From an uncultured Bacteroidota bacterium (lineage in GTDB: Bacteria; Bacteroidota; Bacteroidia; Chitinophagales; Chitinophagaceae), in contig CAIRTW010000175.1 of NCBI GenBank assembly GCA_903881585.1, positions 1 to 55,250 of the forward strand: 55,250 bases of DNA, in the 5' to 3' direction. A program made the position numbers and the translations under genes. The notes under the pieces are model-generated. The model did no database searches, was not told the origin of the DNA, and worked only from the letters and a program-made list of their open reading frames with translations. Positions 1-9,334 of this stretch are shown here, in pieces (positions within the stretch are counted from its first letter, which is position 1; each line of letters opens with the position of its first letter).

Positions 1-88
1 AGCAATACCCCACTGAATGCCCCACCGCAGAAAAACGGGACATGCCATAATACATAACCAACTAATAATCAACAAACAGAAATCCACA

Positions 89-135
89 AATGCCCCATAT
101 TACCTCGTTTTTTATTTAATCACAAATGGGGCATT
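89..135 (+). terminator. possible terminator of an upstream gene outside the window
   Basis: A perfect 10-bp inverted repeat (AATGCCCCAT at 89-98, ATGGGGCATT at 126-135) encloses a 27-nt loop and is followed by a T-rich run (GCTTTTTTGC). It could end a plus-strand gene lying left of the window. The long loop makes this weak. No convincing gene is visible in bases 1-210; the only plus-strand reading frame there has no recognisable protein features. Confidence 0.35.
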
Positions 136-210
136 GCTTTTTTGCTTAGGGACAATACATAAAAACAAATCAAGAAAATCCTTTAATCAGGAGAATCACG
201 GTTCAGACAG

Positions 211-2646
211 CTACCCATTCTTCCTGAACGCCTTCCTTATATCCAGATAATCGAGGTAGTAAACAACCTTCACCGAAAGGCTGTTGCTCTGCGGCGACTG
301 GAACATATAGTTCACATCATTGGAGTAATCGTTGATGATGTTGCCGCCGCTGGTGTAGATGGCGTTTTGATAGACAATATCCATCTCACTCCCCGGGCGG
401 AACTGCCACGCAAAACTGAGATAAACATTGAACGAATTGTAGTTGATATCGTGGTTGGTATTGTAAGGTGTCGCGGCAAGCGAGCCATCATTATTGAGAA
501 AGTTGTACGTTGAATAATTGGCTTTCGACCAGTAGTGGCGCTCATTGAGCGATAGAGACATTACATTGGTGAAGATGTAGGATGCGGTAAGCGTGTTGGT
601 GAGCGTATTGATATTCCTGGTGCCAAAGTAGATGGAGTCGTTCACATTATCCACATAGCCCACATCATTATGCTGATTTGTGTAGGCAAAGCTATATATC
701 ATAGAGAATTTATCATTGAAGCGATAGTGCGGCGTTAGCGACCAGTAAAAAGTATTACGGCCCGCTGTGCCAAATGCCCGGTAGTTGGTCTCCCCATCCA
801 GCGCAAATTTCTTGCGGTAGTCGGATGAGAAAAAGCCGCCACACATGTAGGTTGTGGGGTACACATAATATCGGCCTGCCGTGCGTGGCTCCAGGTAGTC
901 GTATGATCTCTCCGGTTGTGCAGCCCAGTAAATGCCAAGCGTCAGGTAGTTTTTCAGGGTCACATTGTGCGAGCCATCGAAACCATAGCTCTGAAAAACA
1001 GAAGGGTTAAATACCCGGTTGTAATAAATATTGATGTGGTTGTTCATGTTGATGAAGTACCAGAATGGCTTATATATATTGTAATACTGGTCGGCATTGT
1101 AGTAGATAATGTTGTTCCGGTCCAGGTAGCCCATGTCGTTTGGGTTGAAGTGGTCGCTTACAGAGCGCGTGCTGAAGAGCCAGGTATAGTTGCCGCTTAC
1201 TTTTCCCGCATCCAGGTAATACCGGTAACCAATATCGGTGTTGTGGTTGTAAAACAACTGGCTCACATCCAGCGAGCCATCCGTGGCATACCTGTTGGCC
1301 TTATCTGCCAGCCGGAACAAAACTGCGGTTGCATCGGCATTGTGCGTGGTATCGTAACGGGTCACATTGGTATTTACGAGACTTATGTAGGAGTTATTCT
1401 TAAACGCCTGGTCCAGCACTATCTCGTTGTAGTTGGTAGTAGGTGCCGTTTGTATCTCGCGCTCAGCTCCGGTAGCCGTATTTCTAATGGTTGCTTCCTG
1501 CGGTGCAGTTACGGCGTTAAATATGCCTATGCCAAGGTTGCTACTGGTACGCCCGGATATCTTTGTAGCATTGTATATGCGCGTAGTCTGCGGATTGGAA
1601 ATTATAGAATCATTAAGGCCGAGAGCTCCGGTTGGCAGGTTGAAGTTGGTGGGTGTACCCCCTATGCGCCGCGAATAAAAAAGGTCATCTTTATTGAAGA
1701 GGTCGAAGCCTTCGAGAAAGAAATACCGCAGGTCGTTGTAGCGAACTTCTATAGGCGAAAGGTTGAGCACACGCGGGTCGTAGAGGGTTTGGCCGAAGTC
1801 GGGCACGAGGGTCATATCCAGCGTAAAGGCATCGTTGATACCATACTTTATGTCCATGCCGCCATCTATGGTATGTGCGTTAACACCTGAATAGTTCTCT
1901 GCATAGGCCGATATATAGGGCAGCAGCTGTAGCCGTACCGGCGATAGAATATCGTGGATACCGGTAAGCGTTCCTGCCTGGTTCACAAAGTTGCTTTGCG
2001 TGGGTAGCACCGGGTTCCAGAACGATTGTTCCCTGCATCTGCGTATAATGCGCGCAAAGTTCACGCCCCATTTCTGAATGTCGGTTTTGGGGAACCGGAT
2101 AGCGGAGTATGGTATCCTCATCTCCACACACCAGCCTTGCTTGTTGATGGTCACTTTAGAGAACCATGCGGCATTCCAGGTCATGTCACTGTTATCAAAC
2201 TTTTGCTTGGCATCTGCCTGCACGCCGGCTGCCGTTACTATGAAAAAGAAGCCATTCTGGTTATCGGAATAGGTATCGAAGAAAACACCAAAGGCATCGT
2301 TATTATTATCCCAGACATCGCGGGGGGAGAGTTGTTTCAGTATGCTATCGGGATGCTCGTCATACAGCATAGCGCCTATGTACACTGCTTCGTTATCGTA
2401 GAGTATGCTTACTTCAGCCCGCTGGGTTGAAGGCAGGCCGGGATAAGGGTCATGCTGAATAAAACTGGTGGCTTTTTCGGCATGTTGCCAGGCTGGTTCT
2501 GAGAGGTTGCCGTCAAGAGTTATCTTCTCAGTTATGAGGCTGGAGGCAAGCGTTTTCTTCTGTGCTACAGCAACAAACTGCATAGTCATTATTGCAAGCG
2601 AAAGGAGCAGGCAACGAAAAGCAGCAATAGCGGAAACACGGAACAT
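211..2646 (-). CDS. DUF5916 outer-membrane protein with CBM9-like N-terminal domain
   Basis: A protein of about 811 residues. After a signal peptide (hydrophobic stretch ending VAVAQ) comes a carbohydrate-binding family 9-like beta-sandwich (about 40-230: ITLDGNLSEPAWQHA, then DNEAVYIGAMLYDEHPD). The rest is rich in alternating aromatic/polar strands (YYFINMNNHINIYY, TASYIFTNVMSLSL), as in the DUF5916 outer-membrane barrel. This N- to C-terminal order and length are typical of the Bacteroidota family, whose substrate is unknown. I chose the ATG at 2646; an in-frame TTG at 2664 would add six residues before the signal peptide. It may share transcription with the upstream barrel gene (gap about 85 bp). 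Role in the envelope is inferred; no substrate is visible. Confidence 0.82.
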   Translation of the reverse strand: MFRVSAIAAFRCLLLSLAIMTMQFVAVAQKKTLASSLITEKITLDGNLSEPAWQHAEKATSFIQHDPYPGLPSTQRAEVSILYDNEAVYIGAMLYDEHPDSILKQLSPRDVWDNNNDAFGVFFDTYSDNQNGFFFIVTAAGVQADAKQKFDNSDMTWNAAWFSKVTINKQGWCVEMRIPYSAIRFPKTDIQKWGVNFARIIRRCREQSFWNPVLPTQSNFVNQAGTLTGIHDILSPVRLQLLPYISAYAENYSGVNAHTIDGGMDIKYGINDAFTLDMTLVPDFGQTLYDPRVLNLSPIEVRYNDLRYFFLEGFDLFNKDDLFYSRRIGGTPTNFNLPTGALGLNDSIISNPQTTRIYNATKISGRTSSNLGIGIFNAVTAPQEATIRNTATGAEREIQTAPTTNYNEIVLDQAFKNNSYISLVNTNVTRYDTTHNADATAVLFRLADKANRYATDGSLDVSQLFYNHNTDIGYRYYLDAGKVSGNYTWLFSTRSVSDHFNPNDMGYLDRNNIIYYNADQYYNIYKPFWYFINMNNHINIYYNRVFNPSVFQSYGFDGSHNVTLKNYLTLGIYWAAQPERSYDYLEPRTAGRYYVYPTTYMCGGFFSSDYRKKFALDGETNYRAFGTAGRNTFYWSLTPHYRFNDKFSMIYSFAYTNQHNDVGYVDNVNDSIYFGTRNINTLTNTLTASYIFTNVMSLSLNERHYWSKANYSTYNFLNNDGSLAATPYNTNHDINYNSFNVYLSFAWQFRPGSEMDIVYQNAIYTSGGNIINDYSNDVNYMFQSPQSNSLSVKVVYYLDYLDIRKAFRKNG

Positions 2647-2730
2647 GGGGAACAGAATAATCAATCAAATATCATGCATCTTTTTCATTTTGAAATCCCC
2701 CGGTTTATCACCCCAAAGCAAGCAGTTGCA

Positions 2731-4389
2731 CTAGAAGCTTGACGTTAACGTTGCTTTTACACCGCTGAAGGCCGGCTCATAGCGGCACACGCCACCCGAG
2801 CAGTTGATACCGTCCACCTGTTTTACATAAGCAAGTGAGAACCTGTGCGGGCCTTTTGTGTAGGCAACAAAAATATTGTAGTAGTTATTAGGTGGATTAG
2901 CGTAGTTACGATTTTCGAGAAGGTTTTTATTAGGAGCTGTGTTGATCATATCAGATACAGTAAATGACCATTTTGGAGCTATGTCATATTCCAGCAATGC
3001 AAAAAGCCATGAGCCCCAATCCTGCTGGGTGTACATGTATTGCACTTCAGCCCTTAACGACCGCTTTTCAGTGAACCGATAAGTAATGTCAGCGAATGGG
3101 GTCAGCGCATATACTATAGGGTTATTGTTTGTTCCCTCCGATTGATACGCCAGGATATTGTACTCCATGTACTGTACACCACCCTGGAATATCCATGATT
3201 TCAGGCCCTGATAAAACCCGTCCACATAAGCCTCGCGATACAGTTCGTGATTATCAAGTGTGTTGATATGCGTGTAGGTCAGTGTAAAATTGGTAACATC
3301 ATTTGGAGAAAGTGTGAGATTAGCTGTTCCTGCCATCTCTGAGATATCCTGGGATGCGGGTGTATAGCGTGCCATCAGGCGCTCAGGCCGCAGCACGGCT
3401 ACAATGGGCTGCCAGTTCATCATACCATTCAGCAATGTTTCGTTTGGTGATGTGCGCATCACAAAATCCTGGGTACGCTTGCCGGTAAGACTAAGTGCGA
3501 TGCCTTTCTTACCGTAGTTAATGGATGTGTACTCCACATTTCCCGGCTTATCAATGAGCATAGTAGACTGCGCGGAATCAATTGCCGCTGCATTAGGCAC
3601 ATCATAACCCGGTACGTTGATGGCTTCATGAGTTTTGTACGCGCCTTCAACATACCATGAGAAATTTTTGTAGGTAAGTGTATTATAAGCGGAGAATGCG
3701 TAGGTGTTATACCTTGGGTAAAATTGCAGATTTTCTGCGGCCTGGGCAGTAATGGTGCTGGTGACAGCCAGCATTGAAGTCTGGTCAAGCGTTCGGTTCA
3801 GAACGCCTATGCCCGGCAGAATGTGAACTTTGCCTACGTTGAAATCACCCTCGGCGTTAAAACCTTTTATCACGGGAGCATAGCGAACATTGTTTACCTG
3901 GTTGTTATTTTTCTGCTGTCCGGTAAAACCTTTCAGCATTATGTTGTTGGTGAGCTTGTACTTCAGCTCAATACCCATCAGTGCATTATCTATAAGCAGC
4001 CCCCTGTCTTCATAAGAGCGAAAAAGAATACCACTGCCCACCTGGTCATAAATGGAACCTACGGTAATATTCAGATCACCGACTTCCTTACTGATGCTCC
4101 AGGCGCCAAGACCGAAATCTGTACTGGGGGCAACAGGGTTCTTTAAGTTGGAGTTATCGAATGCATCTGCCCGGGCAAAAAATGTGAACCCGTTTATGCT
4201 GTACCGCAGGTCCAGCCATCCCTCACTACCGCTCAGTGCATTATCATACAGCGCATTTCCAGAAGCCTTTATACTTTCATCCCGCTGAAAAAAATTCATG
4301 TTCATCATCAGGTCTCCGGAAAATGTACCCTGGGCCCATAAACTGCCTGATATGCAGACCATTAAAAATAAAAATGCGATATTTTTCAT
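2731..4389 (-). CDS. DUF6029-type outer-membrane beta-barrel protein
   Basis: A 552-residue protein with a clear signal peptide (MKNIAFLFLMVCISGSLWAQ). The mature part looks like an outer-membrane beta-barrel: repeated amphipathic strands with aromatic belts (SLRAEVQYMYTQQDWGSW, HRFSLAYVKQV) and a phenylalanine at the very C-terminus (TLTSSF), a usual Bam-recognition signal. The N-terminal pattern (GTFSGDLMMNMNFFQRD...GSEGWLDLRYSINGFTFFARADAFDNSNL) resembles the Bacteroidota DUF6029 family. It is transcribed away from a TlpA-like thioredoxin gene across a 94-bp gap. Two cysteines near the C-terminus (NCSGGVC) could form a disulfide, which would fit that neighbour; this is inference. Function unknown. 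Confidence 0.75.
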   Translation of the reverse strand: MKNIAFLFLMVCISGSLWAQGTFSGDLMMNMNFFQRDESIKASGNALYDNALSGSEGWLDLRYSINGFTFFARADAFDNSNLKNPVAPSTDFGLGAWSISKEVGDLNITVGSIYDQVGSGILFRSYEDRGLLIDNALMGIELKYKLTNNIMLKGFTGQQKNNNQVNNVRYAPVIKGFNAEGDFNVGKVHILPGIGVLNRTLDQTSMLAVTSTITAQAAENLQFYPRYNTYAFSAYNTLTYKNFSWYVEGAYKTHEAINVPGYDVPNAAAIDSAQSTMLIDKPGNVEYTSINYGKKGIALSLTGKRTQDFVMRTSPNETLLNGMMNWQPIVAVLRPERLMARYTPASQDISEMAGTANLTLSPNDVTNFTLTYTHINTLDNHELYREAYVDGFYQGLKSWIFQGGVQYMEYNILAYQSEGTNNNPIVYALTPFADITYRFTEKRSLRAEVQYMYTQQDWGSWLFALLEYDIAPKWSFTVSDMINTAPNKNLLENRNYANPPNNYYNIFVAYTKGPHRFSLAYVKQVDGINCSGGVCRYEPAFSGVKATLTSSF

Positions 4390-4483
4390 CTAAGAGGTGT
4401 ATATTGTTAAAGTTTTTCCGAAATTAGCTTCTTTATTCAATTCCGGCAAAGTTTTAGCTTATTATTGTTAAAAACAAGTACTT

Positions 4484-4972
4484 ATGAAAAAAATTGTTGT
4501 AGCCGTTGTATGCATCTTAGCTGCAGCTTCCGTACATGCACAAGGGTTGCCTAACACCCAGATAAAAGACGTTAACTCTGGTAAAAAGGTTCCCTTCAAC
4601 GAAACAATTGAAAAAGGTAAGGTAACGCTTATCAGCTTTTGGGCTACATGGTGCGTACCGTGCAAAAAGGAAATAAAGAATATATCCCTCAAGTTGCCCG
4701 AGTGGAAAAAAGAAGCAGATTTTAATTATGTGACTATATCTGTTGATGAGGCCCGCGCTGAAGGACTGGTTCGCACATATGCCATATCGCAGGGCTGGAG
4801 TTTCCCCTTCTTTATTGATGCAAACTCAGACCTGAAACGTTCGCTCAGCTTCCAGAATGTGCCTTATACGATGATCATTGATAAGGCAGGTAAGGTTGCT
4901 TTCACACACACAGGCTATGAAGAAGGTGGCGAGGCCGAAGTATTTGCCAAGATAAAGGAGCTGGCGAAATAA
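4484..4972 (+). CDS. TlpA/ResA-like periplasmic thioredoxin
   Basis: A 162-residue secreted thioredoxin-fold protein. The signal peptide is MKKIVVAVVCILAAASVHAQ. The fold core is FWATWCVPCKKE, with active-site cysteines about 57 and 60, and a cis-proline loop NVPYTMIID near 125-132. The WCVPC motif is typical of the TlpA/ResA group of periplasmic thiol-disulfide reductases. It would reduce or exchange disulfides in exported proteins; electrons usually come from a DsbD/CcdA-type partner, which is not in this window. It diverges from the DUF6029 barrel gene, whose product carries a C-terminal CxxxxC. A strong hairpin terminator follows at 5029. The function class is secure; the client is not known. 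Confidence 0.9.
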   Translation: MKKIVVAVVCILAAASVHAQGLPNTQIKDVNSGKKVPFNETIEKGKVTLISFWATWCVPCKKEIKNISLKLPEWKKEADFNYVTISVDEARAEGLVRTYAISQGWSFPFFIDANSDLKRSLSFQNVPYTMIIDKAGKVAFTHTGYEEGGEAEVFAKIKELAK

Positions 4973-5028
4973 AGTCGGCTCTTTGGCAGGACAATAAAGA
5001 ATCAGATTTCAATTGAGATATTTAACAT

Positions 5029-5060
5029 GCGATGCCCCCTGTGGCATCGCTTTTGTTTTT
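5029..5060 (+). terminator. rho-independent terminator after the thioredoxin gene
   Basis: A perfect 8-bp stem (GCGATGCC at 5029-5036, GGCATCGC at 5043-5050) with a 6-nt loop is followed by TTTTGTTTTT. It sits 57 bp past the stop of the TlpA-like gene, on the plus strand. Confidence 0.85.
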
Positions 5061-5109
5061 ACTTATTTCCTGATATAGACATTTGATCCGTTCCGAATCG
5101 TAGCAAGGT

Positions 5110-7269
5110 TTATCGTGTACCTTCAATGATCTCTTTAAACACTGCTTTCATGTTCTCTTTATTGAAATTATCCCGGACGTAGTTTTTGCCGAATGACGAT
5201 AGTTCTTCCCATACGTTTTTATCATTGCAGACACGTAATATCTCTGCGGTCATTGCCGCCGGTGTGTTGATGCCTTTGTAGATGAAACTATCGTTTTTGG
5301 GCATACCTTCAAATGCTGTACTTGTGCCCACTACGGGTACGCCGTTGGCCATTGCTTCAATTACTTTTCCCTTTACGCCTGCACCAGACAATAGTGGAGC
5401 AATAGCAATTTTTGATTGAGTATAAAGAACGTCCAGTTCTTCAGCAGATATATCTGACAGTATCTTTATATCCCGGAACCTGTCCCTGTATCTAAAAATA
5501 AAATCGGGCACCAGCGACCCCACAATGGTGAGCCCGATATGATGCGCTGATAATTCAGGATATACTTCGTCCAAAAACCATTTCATGGCTTCTTTGTTGG
5601 GTGGATGATTGAAGCCACCTACGAATAAAAGCCCTTCCCGGTTATCATAAACCGGGGTATTGCCAGCTACGTCAAAAAAGTACCCGGGAACGTAGTGCAA
5701 AGGTTTAGTGATGTATTTTCCCAGATAGGCAAGCTCGTCGTAGCTAAGCACCAGGGAGTCATCTGCATTCTGATACATAATATCCTCAGCAGCTTTTATT
5801 TTCTTCGCTTGTTTTGCCAGTGCGGCGCTCTTTTTTGCAACTGCTTCCCGCTCCAGTCGCAGGTAGCCCAGGTCATGGCCGAAGTAAATGACCTTTCCGT
5901 TATAGGCAATGCTCCTGATAAAATTAAGGACAGGCAAACAAACTGATGCCCGGCTCAATAAAACGGCGTCAAAATTATTGATGTTCTTATTCAGGTATTG
6001 TTTCCAGTTACTATCATCAAAGTTATATGCCTTTCCATACAGCACTTCCACGCCCTTTTCCTGTAGTGCCAGCTGGTATTTCTTTGGTACGTTTTGATTC
6101 TCGCCCAGGAACTTGACATGATAACCGAGCTCCAGCATGGAATCGATAAAATTGCTGATACACCTGGACCCTGCATCCCTGTCCGGTTGCGGCAAATAGT
6201 GGTCAACAATCAAAATGATCTTTTTGCCGGTTGTCCGGTCGCGTTCGGTAAAAACGTTTTCACCATTTTGTGATTTACACTGCAATACCTGCTGCCACTT
6301 ATCTACAAATTTCTTCCGGTTTACAACCTGGTATTTCTTCACGCCTTTATTTACATCAGTGCCGTGGGTGATCCCCTCAAAGTGCACTACTGCCGAAAAT
6401 GGCTGGTACATCACCTTGTAACCTTCCTTCCGCACCTGGAAGCACAAGTCTGTGTCTTCATAATAAGCCGGTGCAAACAGTTCATCGAAACCACCAATTT
6501 CCCTCCACAGCCCAGCATCGATCATGACCGATGCGCCTGATATATAATCGACCTCCTTTACGTAGTTGTATTCCGGCCGTTTGGGATTATCATCATTTCC
6601 GTAATTCCATCCGCTGCCGTCCTGCCAAATGATCCCACCGGCTTCCTGAAGGCGCCCGCTCTCGTACAATAATTTGGAGCCTGCCAGCCCAATATTGTCA
6701 GATAGTGCAAAACAACTCAACAGTTCCTTCAGCCAATTCTTTTGCACCTGCGTATCATTGTTCAAAAAAACAAAATACTGCCCCCTGGCTTTTGACGCCG
6801 CATGGTTACAGTTTTTCAGAAACCCAAGGTTTGCCTCATTCCTGATCAAAACCAGGTTTTCAAAGTTGTCGCGAAGCAACTCAATACTTTCGGAGGAGTT
6901 ATCATCTGCTACAATTATCTCATAATCATCATATCCACTATTGTTGAAGATGGAGCAGATGCAATTGTATGTGTATTCAACCTGGTTGTACATGGGAATG
7001 ATAATGGATACAACCGGGTTTGCATTTGCGGGCAGGATTATTTTTTGCTTCTTGGTGTAATTTCTGATGGACAGGTCAAGGCTCAAATTTGTCTCGTCAT
7101 CATAGTCGGAAATATTGCCAAATGCCTTTTTATGTAATAAACTTTTTGTACCTGTAATAATCCCTTTTCTCTTAATTTCTCTTGCCAGCTCTTTGGCTAC
7201 CTTCTTCTTATTATCGCTATTTACAAACCGTTTAAAGTAAAAAAAATATTTCCCTGCCTTACTTTTCAT
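5110..7269 (-). CDS. two-domain GT2/GT4 glycosyltransferase
   Basis: About 719 residues from the ATG at 7269. The N-terminal GT2 domain (about 86-310) has the opening strand VVSIIIPMYNQ, the nucleotide-binding VADDNSS, the DxD-like NND in FVFLNNDTQ, and YYEDTDLCFQVR, the acceptor/base region. A spacer carries a PDRDAGSR motif. The C-terminal GT4 (GT-B) domain (about 350-715) has LLFVGGFNHPPNK and the signature SGAGVKGKVIEAMANGVPVV. Such fused enzymes usually add two sugars during surface-polysaccharide or O-antigen assembly. An in-frame ATG at 7344 would add 25 residues that look unlike the family; a near-consensus -7 box (TAATTTCG) upstream of 7269 favours the shorter start. It is divergent from a phosphoglycosyl transferase gene, so both may build the same glycan. 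Sugar specificity cannot be read. Confidence 0.88.
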   Translation of the reverse strand: MKSKAGKYFFYFKRFVNSDNKKKVAKELAREIKRKGIITGTKSLLHKKAFGNISDYDDETNLSLDLSIRNYTKKQKIILPANANPVVSIIIPMYNQVEYTYNCICSIFNNSGYDDYEIIVADDNSSESIELLRDNFENLVLIRNEANLGFLKNCNHAASKARGQYFVFLNNDTQVQKNWLKELLSCFALSDNIGLAGSKLLYESGRLQEAGGIIWQDGSGWNYGNDDNPKRPEYNYVKEVDYISGASVMIDAGLWREIGGFDELFAPAYYEDTDLCFQVRKEGYKVMYQPFSAVVHFEGITHGTDVNKGVKKYQVVNRKKFVDKWQQVLQCKSQNGENVFTERDRTTGKKIILIVDHYLPQPDRDAGSRCISNFIDSMLELGYHVKFLGENQNVPKKYQLALQEKGVEVLYGKAYNFDDSNWKQYLNKNINNFDAVLLSRASVCLPVLNFIRSIAYNGKVIYFGHDLGYLRLEREAVAKKSAALAKQAKKIKAAEDIMYQNADDSLVLSYDELAYLGKYITKPLHYVPGYFFDVAGNTPVYDNREGLLFVGGFNHPPNKEAMKWFLDEVYPELSAHHIGLTIVGSLVPDFIFRYRDRFRDIKILSDISAEELDVLYTQSKIAIAPLLSGAGVKGKVIEAMANGVPVVGTSTAFEGMPKNDSFIYKGINTPAAMTAEILRVCNDKNVWEELSSFGKNYVRDNFNKENMKAVFKEIIEGTR

Positions 7270-7474
7270 TATTGCTTTATAGTGTAGCGCGAAATTAGAA
7301 TAACTTTTCGGCTTTAAAGGGGTGAAAAATATTACGGCAGACAATTCCCCGGCATTCCCAGCAGATTGCGAGCCAATATTTAACAGACTTTAAGTAATAA
7401 TGACGGGTAAATATTCTTTTTTTTGGAAAATTAGCACGATTTTTGCCACCCGGTAGCTGACTACTAACGAATTA

Positions 7475-8215
7475 ATGAAAGAACAAGCCACTTTAGATAT
7501 AACCCTCGAACGGTCATCGGTCCAGATACTACCACAATCGGACATGGCAAGCATACGCTATTTGTTTCACGAAATGAACCAGCAGTATCTTGATCATGAG
7601 CCCGCTACATATTACTATACCGTAAAGCGGGTGATGGACGTAGCAATATCTGCGTTATTTGTTATCCTGGTAATGTCCTGGCTGATGCCTGTCATAGCGC
7701 TGCTGATTAAGCTTTCCTCGAAGGGGCCTGTATTCTTTATTCAGAAACGTACCGGGTATATGGGGGTTGAGTTCAATTGCTTCAAATTCCGCACCATGTA
7801 CCTCAATGATGAAGCCGACATAAAGCAGGTTTCTATTAATGATAAGCGCATAACTGCGATCGGAAAATTCCTTAGGATCACGCACCTTGATGAGACGCCC
7901 CAGTTTTTCAACGTTATCATTGGCGATATGAGCGTTATTGGCCCACGGCCGCACATGCTTTTCCATACGCGCAATTATTCGGAGTGGATTCCCTACTACA
8001 ACCTGCGCCATGAAGTAAAGCCCGGAATGACCGGAATGGCACAAATAAAAGATTACATAGGTGAGATAAGCGTGGAGCGCGAACTGCGCAAACGCATACA
8101 ATGGGACATCTACTACATGAAACACCGCAGCATACGGCTGGACATAAACATATTGCTGAGCACAGCAGGATGCATATTTATGAAAGCAGCACAGCTGATA
8201 AAGGGTAAAAAGTAG
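7475..8215 (+). CDS. monotopic phosphoglycosyl transferase (bacterial sugar transferase)
   Basis: A 246-residue member of the WcaJ/PglC-type sugar transferase family, which moves a phospho-sugar from a nucleotide sugar to undecaprenyl phosphate at the inner face of the inner membrane. It has one hydrophobic helix (about 54-76, VAISALFVILVMSWLMPVIA), the conserved KGPVFFIQKRTGYMG and FKFRTM, the catalytic Asp-Glu dyad in LDETPQFFNV and the IGPRPH motif. It is the short form, without the four-helix N-terminal domain of WbaP/WcaJ. An N-terminal stretch of about 45 polar residues precedes the helix. Across a 205-bp gap lies a divergent GT2/GT4 transferase; together they look like the initiating and an extending step of one glycan. 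Confidence 0.92.
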   Translation: MKEQATLDITLERSSVQILPQSDMASIRYLFHEMNQQYLDHEPATYYYTVKRVMDVAISALFVILVMSWLMPVIALLIKLSSKGPVFFIQKRTGYMGVEFNCFKFRTMYLNDEADIKQVSINDKRITAIGKFLRITHLDETPQFFNVIIGDMSVIGPRPHMLFHTRNYSEWIPYYNLRHEVKPGMTGMAQIKDYIGEISVERELRKRIQWDIYYMKHRSIRLDINILLSTAGCIFMKAAQLIKGKK

Positions 8216-8240
8216 TAATTATCTTAGTCCGAACAAATTT

Positions 8241-8270
8241 AAATACCTGCGAGAGCAGGTATTTTTCATT
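8241..8270 (+). terminator. rho-independent terminator after the sugar transferase gene
   Basis: A perfect 10-bp stem (AAATACCTGC at 8241-8250, GCAGGTATTT at 8255-8264) with loop GAGA, followed by TTCATTTTA, sits 26 bp past the stop codon. Confidence 0.85.
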
Positions 8271-8391
8271 TTATAGATTTCGAGTCGCGGGAAATTACCA
8301 TGATCTGCAAAAGACAATGTAATTGTTGTTACTTTTCATGCCTAAATGGTTCACGGCATCCTTTTTATATCTTTCTTAAAAAACAATTTTC

Positions 8392-9246
8392 ATGAAACTG
8401 ATCATCACAGCAACTGATTTTTCGGAAGTAGCTCAGAATGCAGCGCACTATGCCTGCCAGCTGGCAATAGCACAAAATGCCCGCGTTGCCATTATTCACT
8501 CATTTCTCTTCCCGGTAATCTTCAGCGATGCGCCAATGCCCTCCAACCTCATTGATGACGTGGAGAACGACTCTGAGGGGCAAATGCGCACAACCGTTTC
8601 TCAGCTTCAGCAAGCCTACCCTACCCTTGATATACAAGGATCGGTAATAGACGGCGATATCATCAGCGCACTTGAAAAATATGCTCAAGAGTACCAGGAG
8701 CCGTGGCTGGTGGTGCTGGGCAACAGCATGGCAGCGGAACATGCCTCATCAATAGATAGTATTGTGATCTCTGCCTTCAGGCTAATGAAGTATCCGGTAC
8801 TGGCCATTCCGCCGGGTACAGCGTTTAAACCTGTAAAGAAGATCTGCCTGGCCTTCGATAATAAACATGACGGAAACACTACTGCACTAACGCAGCTAAA
8901 AGACCTCACACTGGCCCTGGGTGCGGAACTGGATGTACTGAACCTGCAAGTTGACGTTTTTAACCGGGATAATATGACCGACATTGATGGCGAGGCCATA
9001 GATATCCTCGAGCCGGCAAATCCACATTTTCATATCATTTATGATGTGAGTAATATCGAGAGCGTAATAGAAGAGTTTGTTGAAAAAAATAACGTGGACT
9101 GGCTGGTGATGATACCGCGCAAACATTCATTCTTTGAAGGGTTATTTCATAAGAGCCATTCCACAGCCCTGGCACACAACAGCCGCATACCGCTGGTGGC
9201 GCTGCATGAAACAAGCCTTGCCACACAAGTTCACGAAGAAAGGTAA
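8392..9246 (+). CDS. tandem universal stress protein (two USP domains)
   Basis: A 284-residue cytoplasmic protein with two UspA folds. The first (about 1-142) begins KLIITATDFSEVAQNAAHYACQLA, the usual beta1-alpha1 start with the conserved Asp, and ends near VISAFRLMKYPVLAIPPG. The second (about 147-277) begins KKICLAFDNKHDG and ends SRIPLVALHE. The ATP-binding Gly-rich loop (GxxGxxG(S/T)) is poorly kept in both halves; GNSMAAEHASSIDSIVISA stands in its place in the first, so nucleotide binding is uncertain. Tandem USPs of about 280 residues are common in Bacteroidota and linked to stress or redox adaptation. It is a stand-alone gene, convergent with the downstream minus-strand set. Confidence 0.88.
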   Translation: MKLIITATDFSEVAQNAAHYACQLAIAQNARVAIIHSFLFPVIFSDAPMPSNLIDDVENDSEGQMRTTVSQLQQAYPTLDIQGSVIDGDIISALEKYAQEYQEPWLVVLGNSMAAEHASSIDSIVISAFRLMKYPVLAIPPGTAFKPVKKICLAFDNKHDGNTTALTQLKDLTLALGAELDVLNLQVDVFNRDNMTDIDGEAIDILEPANPHFHIIYDVSNIESVIEEFVEKNNVDWLVMIPRKHSFFEGLFHKSHSTALAHNSRIPLVALHETSLATQVHEER

Positions 9247-9334
9247 AACCGAGGGTAAGGCCGAATGATTTATGTAAAGGGAACTGATCTTGTGCATTAG
9301 ACGTTGCAGTGCAATCTGCTTTTGAGGAACAGTG

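Noticed and set aside
916..1890. 324-residue plus-strand open frame
   Set aside because: It lies antisense inside the DUF5916 gene, has no recognisable motifs, and reflects the codon bias of the true gene.
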